64,000 bases of DNA from Chryseobacterium gambrini (GCF_900156825.1 NZ_FTOV01000004.1:186001-250000); one strand, 5' to 3'; shown: positions 33,508 to 42,095, counted from the first letter of the stretch. Numbers and translations are program-made. The notes: a model not told the origin generated them from the sequence alone.

Positions 33508-34149
33508 ATGACCTGGACAGAAATATTAGCCCCGATAAAAAATACAGAATACTTTACCAGTTTATGGGAAAAAGTAAAGCAGGAATATGCGACAACCAAA
33601 GTTTTTCCACCAAAAAATCAGATTTTCAGAGCGTTGGAAATTACGCCTTTTGAAGATATCGAAGTGGTCATTATCGGACAGGATCCTTATCATAATGATT
33701 ATCAGGCGAATGGTCTGTGCTTTTCCGTTTCCGAACAGGTTGCTGCACCGCCTTCTCTGAAAAATATTTTTATTGAATTAAAAGATGATTTGGGGGTTGA
33801 AAGAACTTCAAAAGAATTGGACGATTGGGGAAAACAAGGCGTTTTACTGTTGAATGCGACTTTAACCGTTCGTGCCCATTCTCCGAATTCACACAAAGAT
33901 TTGGGATGGGAAAAATTTACAGATTTCATCATCAAGGAAATTTCAGATAAAAAAGAAAACGTGGTTTTTGTTCTTTGGGGCGCTTTTGCACAAAAAAAAG
34001 CCGAACTCATCGATCCGGCTAAACATTTTATCTTAAAATCTGCGCATCCTTCTCCGTTTTCCGTTTACAGGGGATTTTTTGGAAGCAGACCTTTTTCAAA
34101 AATTAATGAATATCTGGTTTCAAAAGGGAAGAAACCTATTTTATGGTAG
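33508..34149 (+). CDS. ung: Uracil-DNA glycosylase
   Basis: The 213-residue family 1 UDG removes uracil from DNA. The water-activating motif GQDPYH (residues 57-62, Asp59 catalytic), the uracil-binding FSV near 70 and the leucine-loop HPSPFSVYRGF near the C-terminus are all present. Length is normal. The last 14 bases overlap the convergent lipoprotein gene. Confidence 0.96.
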   Translation: MTWTEILAPIKNTEYFTSLWEKVKQEYATTKVFPPKNQIFRALEITPFEDIEVVIIGQDPYHNDYQANGLCFSVSEQVAAPPSLKNIFIELKDDLGVERTSKELDDWGKQGVLLLNATLTVRAHSPNSHKDLGWEKFTDFIIKEISDKKENVVFVLWGAFAQKKAELIDPAKHFILKSAHPSPFSVYRGFFGSRPFSKINEYLVSKGKKPILW

Positions 34150-34627
34150 GATTTTCTCCTCCTTTTTTAATGGTAATTCCTATTTTGTACTTTCCGTTCA
34201 AAGCCTTTGCTCCGTCTGCAGAAGCAGGATAAGGCTGAACATCCGTTAAAGAAATAGTATATCCGTTAAAAACAGCCGACTGATGATAGTTTCTGCCTTC
34301 ATTGTCCATACTGGCTAAATTCAGAACCACCGGTCGGGTTGCAGTTCCCATTACTTCAACCTGTGCCACGGCAACACCTGCCCAAATGCAGTTTACATCT
34401 TTTGGGCAACGGCTGTCTTCAGAAATTCCTTTGAAGGTTACATTCATCTGATATTCTTCAAGGAATTTGTTTTCACCCTCGTTGAAATAGATCATTCCAC
34501 CATCTTTGCTGGTTACTTTGGTAACGCCTGTTTTATCCGTGTTCACTTTTAATTTATTTTCTTTTTGAGCATTACAGTTCATTAAAAACAATGAGCCTAA
34601 ACTCAGGATAAGCATTTTATGTAGCAT
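34136..34627 (-). CDS. Lipoprotein of unknown function
   Basis: The 163-residue protein has a type II signal peptide with lipobox FLMNC. The mature domain contains SRCPKDVNCIWAGVAVAQVEV, a recurrent cysteine motif in small flavobacterial exported proteins, and beta strands ending in KYKIGITIKKG. Its 3' end overlaps ung by 14 bases in opposite direction, so the two transcripts are antisense to each other there. Function unknown. Confidence 0.72.
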   Translation of the reverse strand: MLHKMLILSLGSLFLMNCNAQKENKLKVNTDKTGVTKVTSKDGGMIYFNEGENKFLEEYQMNVTFKGISEDSRCPKDVNCIWAGVAVAQVEVMGTATRPVVLNLASMDNEGRNYHQSAVFNGYTISLTDVQPYPASADGAKALNGKYKIGITIKKGGENPTIK

Positions 34628-34635
34628 AATTTTTT

Positions 34636-35127
34636 TTATATAATATTAAGCATATCTAATAATACTACCAAAAACATTGCCACACCTACCACAAGACTGA
34701 AACCTGTTCCGTAAATAAACCCTATAAAAGCCCCTTTCGTCGATTTCAGGGCTTTATTCACATCCTTGCTGTCGTGAAGAAGTTCTCCGATAAACACTCC
34801 CGCAAACATTCCCACAAGAAAACCCAAAGGGATGGGTAAAAATATTCCGACAATGGTTCCGATAATCGAACCGATGCTTCCCCAACGCGTCCCTCCATAT
34901 TTCTGATTGGTTTTTGCCGGAATTACATAATTCAAAACCACAGAAGCTACCGTCAGAATTCCGAATGCCCATACATAAATCATAGGAAGATCTGCATCTG
35001 TTCCGAATTTATAAATTAAAAGTCCGCAGATGCTCAGCAATAAGCCCGGCAAAACAGGAAGAAACGTTCCTAAAATTCCCAGAAACAAAAGAATAAGACA
35101 AAGAATATTAATCAGTGTAGAGTCCAT
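34636..35127 (-). CDS. DUF456 family membrane protein
   Basis: The 163-residue protein has five hydrophobic helices and the DUF456 pattern: LFLGILGTFLPVLPGLLLSICGLLIYKF, NYVIPAKTNQKYGGTRWGSIGSIIGTIVGIFLPIPLGFLVG and GEL. Gly-rich repeats suggest two glycine-zipper hairpins. Function unknown. It is 8 bases upstream of the lipoprotein gene on the same strand. Confidence 0.88.
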   Translation of the reverse strand: MDSTLINILCLILLFLGILGTFLPVLPGLLLSICGLLIYKFGTDADLPMIYVWAFGILTVASVVLNYVIPAKTNQKYGGTRWGSIGSIIGTIVGIFLPIPLGFLVGMFAGVFIGELLHDSKDVNKALKSTKGAFIGFIYGTGFSLVVGVAMFLVVLLDMLNII

Positions 35128-35154
35128 AATTTAAATTTATTTGCAGTATATAAC

Positions 35155-35179
35155 AAAAGTGACTCCAAAGAGCCACTTT
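35155..35179 (-). terminator. Terminator after the carboxypeptidase-like lipoprotein
   Basis: AAAGTGACTC / GAGCCACTTT (one G-U pair) is followed on the minus strand by TTGTTATA, just past the stop at 35200. Confidence 0.7.
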
Positions 35180-35199
35180 ATATTGATAAAAAAATTCTG

Positions 35200-36378
35200 T
35201 TAAAGATTCAGGATCACGTACTGTAAAATAACACCCGCATTTCCGATGTTTCCTGCAGCATGATTGTGGAAACTTGTATAATAAATATAGCCGCTGTTTG
35301 AAGAACCGGAGCATGGACCTACAGTTGCGCCCAATGCAACAAGATAAGGAACTAAAGTCTGCGGAACGGAAATCGTAATCTGGATACTGCTTCCCGGAAT
35401 TGTAATGCAAACCGGAACAAACGTTGTGTTCGGAGCATTTCCGATTGGCGTTACCGGAATTCCTGTAGCCGTAAAATGATTCGTTCTCAACATCAATGCC
35501 TGATTAGCACCGTCTTTTACCAGAACTTCCCAGTAAGAAGGGTCATAATTGGTAATTTTTTGCCAGGATCCCAAATCAAAATCGATATTCAGATTGTTGA
35601 AACCAAGTGCCGAAGACAATCCTGCGTTGCTTACCACAGCCGGAACAATGCCCGAATTTCCTGTGTTTGTAGAACAAAGTTTTGAATCGGGAACAAATCC
35701 TCCCGCTGGAGCGCAGCTTGAAGTATTATCTGTACCACCCACTAAATAAGAAACATCCCAATCTGAAGCATAGATACTTCCGCCATTAGCAACGAAGATC
35801 GCAAGGTTTGCATCGATTGCAGGGAAAAGTGCCTGATTGGTGGAGTATTTTCTGGAACCGCAGTTCAGGAAAATAATATCATACTGTGCAATGGTATTTA
35901 AATTGGTAAGATCATTATTCGTGATTTCCGTAGCGGTATATCCCAAAGAAAGGATAATATCTTCAATTTTATCATACGAACCTTTTACATAAGCAATTTT
36001 AGCCACCTGATTCAGTTTGGTCTGAGACAGATCCAACGTTAAAGTTTCGTTATTTTTTACTGTTGCAGCCACTTCTGTACGGAAATTGCTTCCATTCCCG
36101 GTCTGAATGTGAATGGTGTGATTGCCGACCGGAGCGTCCAGTGTAAAATTACCATCCGCATCAGAAGTTGTGTAGTAGATTTTATATTTATCGTCGAAAG
36201 TAAAAACAGACGCGCCGCCAATGGCTTTGGCTCCGTTTTGTGACATTACTTTTCCGGTTATTTTTCCGGTTTTTACCGTATTATCTACCGTGGCTTCTGT
36301 AGGAGAAGAAGGATCCGAGTGACAGGAACCCAAAGAAAAAAGGATGATAAAAATAAAAAAGAGGTTAAGTTTTTTCAT
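35200..36378 (-). CDS. Lipoprotein with carboxypeptidase-regulatory-like domain
   Basis: A 392-residue lipoprotein (lipobox SLGSC, Cys19). Residues 38-115 form a carboxypeptidase-D regulatory-like beta-sandwich (GKITGKVMSQNGAKAIGGASVFTFDD). The rest (about 125-250) begins IAYVKGSYDKIEDIILSLGYTATEITNNDL and FLNCGSRKY, resembling the flavodoxin/ThuA-like fold that binds no clear cofactor here. The C-terminal part is hydrophobic-beta. Function unknown; probably a surface or periplasmic binding protein. Confidence 0.72.
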   Translation of the reverse strand: MKKLNLFFIFIILFSLGSCHSDPSSPTEATVDNTVKTGKITGKVMSQNGAKAIGGASVFTFDDKYKIYYTTSDADGNFTLDAPVGNHTIHIQTGNGSNFRTEVAATVKNNETLTLDLSQTKLNQVAKIAYVKGSYDKIEDIILSLGYTATEITNNDLTNLNTIAQYDIIFLNCGSRKYSTNQALFPAIDANLAIFVANGGSIYASDWDVSYLVGGTDNTSSCAPAGGFVPDSKLCSTNTGNSGIVPAVVSNAGLSSALGFNNLNIDFDLGSWQKITNYDPSYWEVLVKDGANQALMLRTNHFTATGIPVTPIGNAPNTTFVPVCITIPGSSIQITISVPQTLVPYLVALGATVGPCSGSSNSGYIYYTSFHNHAAGNIGNAGVILQYVILNL

Positions 36379-36508
36379 AAATCATAGTTTTTAATTACGA
36401 GACTAAATTAATGATTTTATTATTAAATATATTAAAATTTTAAAACAATTTTAAATAATCGTTAATTAATTTTCAATTGTTTTGTGAAAAATTCTTATTT
36501 AATCGGTG

Positions 36509-36538
36509 TTGGAAGGATTTAATTTTTTACTAAATTTG
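36509..36538 (+). promoter_or_regulatory. Promoter TTG-N19-TAAATTTG for the MscS gene
   Basis: TTG (36509-36511) and -7 box TAAATTTG (36531-36538) are 19 bases apart; the ATG is 6 bases past the box. Confidence 0.65.
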
Positions 36539-36543
36539 TTAGA

Positions 36544-37812
36544 ATGAATGATCAGTTACAGGAAACCAAAAATTTCATACAGGATTTAAGCGAACAGCTT
36601 TATTTATACATTACCAAAATTTCTCCGGCAGGTCTGGATTGGATTTTTCATGCCTTTACAAAGCTTGCTATACTTGTTATTTTATTTTTGCTGGTAGACT
36701 TTCTTGTAAAACCTGTGATTAATCTTATCTTCCGTTTTTTTCATAACGAAGAAAAATATCCCGTAATAAAATCAATTTATCAGTCAAGAATAACAAATTC
36801 CGTAGCACATCTTTTTGCTTTGGCAATTGTACTGGGGATTCAGACTTCTATTTTTCCGCCAAAAGCAATTCCCAGAACCAATATTTTTATTATACGTTCC
36901 ATTAATTTAGGACTTGTATTAATTCTTGCCGGAATGCTCTATCGTGGTCTCACTGCTTTCAGGAACTATTTCGCCATTAAACAGGATTATTACAAAATCA
37001 TGGCGCTGAATGCGATTTCTGAAACAATGAAAATTTTAGGAATTTTCATTTTCTCTATTGTAGGAATCTGTGTGATTTTCGGGATTAAAGGAGCTACCAT
37101 TGTTGGAAGTTTAGGGGCAATTACGGCAGTTCTGGTACTGGTTTTCCGTGATACCATTCTTGGATTTGTAACCGGAATCCATGTTTCAACCTCTAAAAGT
37201 CTTAAAGTAGGGGACTGGATCAGTATTCCCAAATACAATATCGAAGGAAATATTTCAGACATCAGTCTTTTAACGACAAAGATCATGAATTTCGATAAAA
37301 CCATTTCTTCGATTCCAACGTATGATCTTTTAACCACTGAGATTAAAAATCTTCAGGTGATGTCGGAATCCAACACCAGAAGAATTAAAAAATCAATCTA
37401 CTTTAATATCAATTCCTTTAAATTTTTAACGGAAGAAGACATTGATCGCCTGAAAGACATTAATCTGATCTCAGAATATCTTGAAGGAAAAAGCATTGAG
37501 CTGAAAAAAGAAAAAGAGACTTTGAAGCACAGCGATAAAATAGTGAACGGAAGACAGCTTACCAACATTGGTGTTTTCAGATACTACGCAGAAAAATATC
37601 TGCAGAATGATCCCGATGTAGATCAGGATGGGGCAATGATGGTTCGTCAGTTGGATATTACTCCGCAAGGTCTGCCTTTGGAAATCTACTGTTTCGCCAA
37701 TGATTCGCGTTGGGAACATTTTGAGCAGATTCAGGCAGATATTTTTGATCATTTACTGGTTGCTTCTAAAGAATTTGATCTTCAGGTAATGCAGATCAGT
37801 GTAAAGGTGTAA
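36544..37812 (+). CDS. MscS-family mechanosensitive ion channel
   Basis: The 422-residue protein has about four N-terminal helices, the pore helix and following strand region VGSLGAITAVLVLVFRDTILGFVTGIHV (residues about 180-208), the beta domain with SLKVGDWISIPKYNIEGNISDISLLTTKI, and a long C-terminal domain. The layout matches the larger YbdG/YnaI-type MscS proteins, which release osmolytes on hypo-osmotic shock. A terminator overlapping the pdxJ promoter follows. Confidence 0.9.
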   Translation: MNDQLQETKNFIQDLSEQLYLYITKISPAGLDWIFHAFTKLAILVILFLLVDFLVKPVINLIFRFFHNEEKYPVIKSIYQSRITNSVAHLFALAIVLGIQTSIFPPKAIPRTNIFIIRSINLGLVLILAGMLYRGLTAFRNYFAIKQDYYKIMALNAISETMKILGIFIFSIVGICVIFGIKGATIVGSLGAITAVLVLVFRDTILGFVTGIHVSTSKSLKVGDWISIPKYNIEGNISDISLLTTKIMNFDKTISSIPTYDLLTTEIKNLQVMSESNTRRIKKSIYFNINSFKFLTEEDIDRLKDINLISEYLEGKSIELKKEKETLKHSDKIVNGRQLTNIGVFRYYAEKYLQNDPDVDQDGAMMVRQLDITPQGLPLEIYCFANDSRWEHFEQIQADIFDHLLVASKEFDLQVMQISVKV

Positions 37813-37852
37813 TGAAACTTATTCTTCGAATGTAAAATTTCATGAAATAATA

Positions 37853-37877
37853 AACCAACTTTTAAGTTGGGTTTTTT
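37853..37877 (+). terminator. Terminator after the MscS gene
   Basis: CCAACTT-TT-AAGTTGG followed by a T run that merges into the -7 box of pdxJ. Confidence 0.75.
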
Positions 37878-37885
37878 TATTTTTG
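37878..37885 (+). promoter_or_regulatory. -7 box TATTTTTG for pdxJ
   Basis: Perfect TAnnTTTG, with its G 5 bases before the pdxJ ATG; it continues the T run of the preceding terminator. Confidence 0.65.
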
Positions 37886-37889
37886 CATT

Positions 37890-38609
37890 ATGACAAAACT
37901 AAGTGTAAACATTAATAAAATTGCGACGCTGAGAAATGCAAGAGGAGGAGAAACACCAAGTGTAACGGAGGCGGCCGTAAAAATTCAGGAGTTTGGAGGA
38001 CAGGGCATTACCATCCATCCAAGACCGGATGAAAGACACATCACAAGAAAAGATGTTTATGATCTGAAACCTTTGGTAACCACGGAATTCAATATCGAAG
38101 GAAATCCCCACCGTTCCTTTATCGATATGGTTCTTGAGGTGAAACCGGAACAGGTAACGCTGGTTCCCGATGCAGATGATGCCATTACTTCAAACGCGGG
38201 CTGGGACACCAAAAAGCATCTGGATTTTCTTACGGAAGTGATCGCAGAATTTAAAAATGCGGGAATCCGTACTTCGATCTTCTTGGATCCGACTCCCGAA
38301 CTGGTAGAATATGCTGCCAAAACAGGAACCGACAGAATTGAACTTTACACCGAAGCTTACGCTAAAAATTATACTTTAAATAAAGAATCTGCTATAAAGC
38401 CTTACTACGATACGGCGGTTGTTGCCACAGATTTCGGATTGGGAATTAATGCCGGACACGATTTAAGCTTGGAAAATTTAAAATATTTCGCCGATACCAT
38501 TCCGAATTTGCTTGAAGTTTCGATTGGTCATGCCTTGGTTTCAGAAGCATTATATATGGGAATGGAAAATACAGTTCAGGCTTATCTGAAGAGGCTGGCA
38601 AAATGGTAA
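37890..38609 (+). CDS. pdxJ: Pyridoxine 5'-phosphate synthase
   Basis: The 239-residue TIM barrel condenses 3-amino-2-oxopropyl phosphate with deoxyxylulose 5-phosphate to give pyridoxine 5'-phosphate. Signatures: LSVNINKIATLRNARGG, GITIHPRPDERHI, FNIEGNP, VTLVPD, ELYTEAYA and LEVSIGHALVSEAL. DXP is also supplied here although isoprenoids use mevalonate (mvaD below), which is normal for the group. Confidence 0.95.
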   Translation: MTKLSVNINKIATLRNARGGETPSVTEAAVKIQEFGGQGITIHPRPDERHITRKDVYDLKPLVTTEFNIEGNPHRSFIDMVLEVKPEQVTLVPDADDAITSNAGWDTKKHLDFLTEVIAEFKNAGIRTSIFLDPTPELVEYAAKTGTDRIELYTEAYAKNYTLNKESAIKPYYDTAVVATDFGLGINAGHDLSLENLKYFADTIPNLLEVSIGHALVSEALYMGMENTVQAYLKRLAKW

Positions 38610-38694
38610 AAAGGCTGGAAGTTGGATGTGTAAAGCCAAGATTTGATAAGTGTTGTTTTAAACTTCATGCTTCCATCCTAAAAAACAAAAACGT

Positions 38695-39474
38695 ATGGAA
38701 ATTTTAAATTCAAAAATATTTGGCGAAAATCTTTCGTCTACACCGCTTTTGGTATTTCACGGTTTATTTGGAATGCTTGATAACTGGGGAACCTTCGGAA
38801 AAGATTTCGGAGAATTTGTACCGACTCACCTTATTGATCTCCGCAATCACGGAAGAAGTTTTCATTCGGATGAAATGTCTCACGACGATTTAGCCGATGA
38901 TATTCTTCGGTATATGGATCATTACGGCATAGAAAAAGCTCATATTCTGGGGCATTCTTTAGGTGGAAAAGCAGTGATGCAGTTTGCTATTAAATATCCT
39001 GAAAAAGTTGAAAAGCTCATCGTTGTGGATATTTCTCCGAAAGCATATCCTCCACATCATCAGGGAATTATCAAAGCTTTGGAAACGGTAGACTTCAATA
39101 CGGTAAATTCCAGAAATGATGTGGAAGCGGTTTTGAGCCAGTATATTCCTGAAAGATCAACCATACAATTCCTCACAAAAAATCTGTATTGGGACGATAA
39201 TAAAAAACTCAACTGGAGATTTAACCTGAAAACTTTGTCTGAAAAATACAATCAGTTTGTTTCGAATGCGATAAAGTTCGGCGTTTTCGAAGGAGAGACA
39301 TTGTTTATTGCAGGCGAAAAATCAAATTATATTCTTCCTCAGGACGAATTTGCCATCAAACAGCAGTTTCCCAAAGCTCAGTTTTCAACGGTGAAAAATG
39401 CAGGACATTGGGTGCAGGCTGAGAATCCTGTAGATTTTGCTAAAATTGTCAAAGAATTTTTGAATATTGTATAA
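38695..39474 (+). CDS. Alpha/beta hydrolase, YbfF-like esterase
   Basis: The 259-residue protein has the YbfF family opening LLVFHGLFGMLDNWGTFGKDF, the HLIDLRNHGRSFHS block, the nucleophile elbow GHSLGGKA and a C-terminal catalytic His in NAGHWVQAENP. Members hydrolyse short-chain esters and thioesters. No signal peptide, so cytoplasmic. The gap to pdxJ carries a short CTGGAAG-type repeat. Confidence 0.88.
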   Translation: MEILNSKIFGENLSSTPLLVFHGLFGMLDNWGTFGKDFGEFVPTHLIDLRNHGRSFHSDEMSHDDLADDILRYMDHYGIEKAHILGHSLGGKAVMQFAIKYPEKVEKLIVVDISPKAYPPHHQGIIKALETVDFNTVNSRNDVEAVLSQYIPERSTIQFLTKNLYWDDNKKLNWRFNLKTLSEKYNQFVSNAIKFGVFEGETLFIAGEKSNYILPQDEFAIKQQFPKAQFSTVKNAGHWVQAENPVDFAKIVKEFLNIV

Positions 39475-39590
39475 CATAAAGCATTTATTGGGGTTAATTT
39501 GTTAAAATTTTATTAAAACGAAAATTTATTCTACTTTGTGTGATATTTTTTAATATTTTAGTCGAAGCTAAATCACTAAATATTAACATC

Positions 39591-39809
39591 ATGGAAAATA
39601 AGAAAAACAAGAAGCCGTTCTTCGCATCATTTTTAGAAAAACAGATCGCAGAACCGGAAAAAATCAAAGGAGGATCTGAAACTGCTGCAACAGCTCCGTT
39701 AAAAGATAATGTTACAACAGCACTTCAGGACAGCGTTACAAAACCTTCCAATGATAATGTTACCATGAAATATCCTTCCGATGGCGATGAAGGCGGTAAT
39801 GAAATCTAA
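39591..39809 (+). CDS. Graspetide (microviridin-type) precursor peptide 1
   Basis: A 72-residue precursor starting at ATG 39591; longer in-frame starts run into non-coding sequence. The leader holds KKPFFASFLEKQ (residues 7-18), matching the PFFARFLE helix that binds microviridin ATP-grasp ligases, then a KGG site (26-28). The core at 58-67 is TMKYPSDGDE, aligning residue for residue with microviridin TxKYPSDxEE: donors Thr58, Lys60 and Ser63, acceptors Asp64, Asp66 and Glu67. Upstream is an 8-residue-period D-x-V-T repeat at 39-42, 47-50 and 55-58, including TKPSND at 50-55. It is followed by a second precursor and two ligases. Confidence 0.93.
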   Translation: MENKKNKKPFFASFLEKQIAEPEKIKGGSETAATAPLKDNVTTALQDSVTKPSNDNVTMKYPSDGDEGGNEI

Positions 39810-39835
39810 AAACGAATAACCCAAAATAAACAACT

Positions 39836-40054
39836 ATGAAAAACAAAGATTCAAAAAAGAAACCTTTCTTCGCTTCATTTTTAGAAAAACAATTACAGGA
39901 TCCTGAAAAAATTAAAGGAGGAGGAGATGTAACTATTGCATCACAGGACAGCATTACAAAACCCGCTGTAGATACAGTGACCAAGCCGATCTATGATATG
40001 GCACAGACTATGAAATATCCGTCCGATGGTGATGATGATTCTCCATCAGTTTAA
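39836..40054 (+). CDS. Graspetide (microviridin-type) precursor peptide 2
   Basis: Also 72 residues and 26 bases after precursor 1. The leader has KKPFFASFLEKQ (8-19) and a KGGG site (27-30). The core at 58-67 is TMKYPSDGDD: Thr58, Lys60, Ser63 with Asp64, Asp66, Asp67, so the lactam acceptor would be Asp instead of Glu. Before it are TKPAVD (41-46) and TKPIYD (49-54), units of period 8 (D38SIT, D46TVT, D54). The core begins at the same residue number as in precursor 1, which points to duplication and selection on geometry. Confidence 0.93.
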   Translation: MKNKDSKKKPFFASFLEKQLQDPEKIKGGGDVTIASQDSITKPAVDTVTKPIYDMAQTMKYPSDGDDDSPSV

Positions 40055-40093
40055 TGGATTTTTATTATACAGATCACATTAAAAAATCATATT

Positions 40094-40128
40094 AAAAGGA
40101 AACTTACACTCTAAGTTTCCTTTTTTAA
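40094..40128 (+). terminator. Terminator between graspetide precursors and ligases
   Basis: A 13-base stem (AAAAGGAAACTTA / TAAGTTTCCTTTT, loop CACTC) with a T run sits between precursor 2 and ligase 1. Partial read-through would give more precursor than enzyme mRNA. Confidence 0.82.
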
Positions 40129-40141
40129 TAAAAACCGGCAG

Positions 40142-41098
40142 ATGATTCTTTGTATTACGCATTCTCAGGACTTTTACAATATTGATATCTTTTTTGAATA
40201 TTTAAAATCTAAAAATATTCCTTATTTCAGGCTGAATTCAGATAAAATCAGTCATTATCAGAAAATCAGCATCAACGAAAACTTTTTTGAGTTAACCGAT
40301 GAATTCGGAAATACCGTTAATTCAAACGAAATTAAAGCGGTGTGGCACAGAAAATCATGGGGAATTTCAGTTCCCGGAGAACTGCACGAAAACTACACAA
40401 AAACTTTCCTGAAAGAGTATGCAGCTCTCAGATACAATCTTTTCACTTTGCTGGAAGAAGTTCCGTGGATCAATCCATTTGAGAATGAAAACAAGATAGA
40501 TGGCAATAAGATGCATCAATTGAGAATTGCCAAAAAAAACAACCTTACTATTCCTGAAACTATTTTTTCAAACGATTCAGAACAAATAACCGAGTTTTTC
40601 CATCAGAAATGCAGCGGAAAAATGGTGGCAAAACTTCATGGTGCGCTTTCAAAAACAATGAGCGGCGAAAATTTCCTTTCCACCAATATCATCGATGAAA
40701 ATTCTCTCGAAAATATAGAAGACATAGAATATTGTCCCATGATTTTTCAGCCCTACATCGAAAAAGAATATGAACTGAGAATACTGTATCTCGAAGGAGA
40801 ATTTTTTACCGGAAAAATCAATAACAGCGAAAATGCCGACTGGAGAATAGCCAACGAAAATTATTTTTGGTCAGAATACAGCTTACCCGAAAATATTAAA
40901 AACGCTCTCACTTCAATGATGAAAGAAATGGGACTGTACATCGGAGCAATCGACATGATAAAAAGCAAAGACGGAAACTATTACTTCCTTGAAGTAAATC
41001 CGCAGGGAGAATGGGGAATGCTGCAGAAAGAACTCAATTTTCCGATTGCGGAAAGAATTGCCGACAACCTTATAAAAAGAATGAAAACCAATGAATAA
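40142..41098 (+). CDS. Graspetide ATP-grasp ligase, MvdC-like
   Basis: A 318-residue ATP-grasp enzyme. It opens ILCITHSQDFYNIDIFFEYLKSKNIPYFRLNSDK with VWHRKSW, has GKMVAKLHGALSKTMSGENF and YCPMIFQPYIEKEYELRILYLEGEFFTGKI in the nucleotide domain, and the metal-binding EVNPQGEWGML near the end. The KMVAKL and YCPMIFQ blocks resemble the MvdC/MdnB group, which closes the Lys-acid lactam in microviridin synthesis. The stop overlaps the second ligase by 8 bases. The split of roles between the two is inferred. Confidence 0.88.
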   Translation: MILCITHSQDFYNIDIFFEYLKSKNIPYFRLNSDKISHYQKISINENFFELTDEFGNTVNSNEIKAVWHRKSWGISVPGELHENYTKTFLKEYAALRYNLFTLLEEVPWINPFENENKIDGNKMHQLRIAKKNNLTIPETIFSNDSEQITEFFHQKCSGKMVAKLHGALSKTMSGENFLSTNIIDENSLENIEDIEYCPMIFQPYIEKEYELRILYLEGEFFTGKINNSENADWRIANENYFWSEYSLPENIKNALTSMMKEMGLYIGAIDMIKSKDGNYYFLEVNPQGEWGMLQKELNFPIAERIADNLIKRMKTNE

Positions 41099-42095
41099 AA
41101 TTTTAATAATTACCCATACAGGAGATAATTTTTCCATAGAAAAAGTAACGGAATACATTTCTGAAAACAATTGTGAAGTCATCCGTTTCGATGTCGATTT
41201 GTACCCTTTGCAAAATAAATTATCCACCCGTTTTGAAGACGGAAAATGGATCAGTATTCTGGAAACACCCGAAAAAAAACATCGTTTAGATGATATTTCC
41301 GCAGTCTGGTACAGAAGAGCCTACAACATCGGAAGCGGACTGAAGGAAGAACTGGATTCTAAATTTTACGGAGCCGCGATGGGAGAGGTCAGAACCACGC
41401 TTTTTGGTTTTTTAGAGTCTATTGATGTATATTCATTAGGAAAACCGAGTGTATACAGAAGACTGGACAGCAAAGAGGAACAGTTGAAAATAGCCCATAA
41501 AATAGGACTTCAGATTCCCGAATCCAGCCTTACCAACAATCCGGAAGAAGCGAAACAGTTTATTGTAAAACATAAAAATGTGGTTGCCAAAATGCAGACC
41601 GGATTTGCCATTTATGAAGACGGTGTTGAAAGTGTGGTCTTCACCAATGTGGTAAACGAAGATAAACTGGAGGAACTGGATACGCTTTTGTATTGTCCGA
41701 TGCAGTTCCAGAAAAAAATTGAAAAGAAAAAAGAACTTAGAATTACCATTGTCGGAAGAGATGTTTATGCTTTCGAAATCGATTCTCAACAGTCGGAAGC
41801 CGCAAAAATAGACTGGCGAAAAGATGGTGTCAATCTCATTGATAAATGGATTCCTGCGGAACTTCCGACAGACATCGAAGCGAAGTTGCTGGAACTTTTA
41901 GACGTTTATCATATCGATTACGGAGCTATTGATATGATCGTTTCGCCCGAAGACGAATATTATTTCATTGAAATCAACTGTGCCGGAGAATTTTTCTGGC
42001 TCGATAATCTTACCGAAGGAAACCTTATTTCCAAAAGTATTGCCGATATCTTATGTGATAAAGCTCCAAGAAGAAACAATATGGTTTTGGTCTAA
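41091..42095 (+). CDS. Graspetide ATP-grasp ligase, MvdD-like
   Basis: A 334-residue ATP-grasp enzyme of the MvdD/MdnC type, which forms the two ester (lactone) rings in microviridins. Characteristic blocks: SAVWYRRAYNIG, FLESIDVYSLGKPSVYRRLDSKEEQLKIAHKIGL, FAIYEDGVESVVFTNVV, YCPMQFQKKIEKKKELRITIVG, IDSQQSEAAKIDWRKDGV and the metal-binding FIEINCAGEFFWLD. The last resembles MdnC-type EINPxGEFFWL closely. It overlaps the MvdC-like gene and ends in a terminator, closing the cluster. No transporter, GNAT acetylase or peptidase follows. Confidence 0.9.
   Translation: MNKILIITHTGDNFSIEKVTEYISENNCEVIRFDVDLYPLQNKLSTRFEDGKWISILETPEKKHRLDDISAVWYRRAYNIGSGLKEELDSKFYGAAMGEVRTTLFGFLESIDVYSLGKPSVYRRLDSKEEQLKIAHKIGLQIPESSLTNNPEEAKQFIVKHKNVVAKMQTGFAIYEDGVESVVFTNVVNEDKLEELDTLLYCPMQFQKKIEKKKELRITIVGRDVYAFEIDSQQSEAAKIDWRKDGVNLIDKWIPAELPTDIEAKLLELLDVYHIDYGAIDMIVSPEDEYYFIEINCAGEFFWLDNLTEGNLISKSIADILCDKAPRRNNMVLV

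Noticed and set aside
39530..39545. Promoter TTCTACTTTG before graspetide precursor 1
   Set aside because: The box has one base too few between TA and TTTG; position is plausible but I cannot support it.
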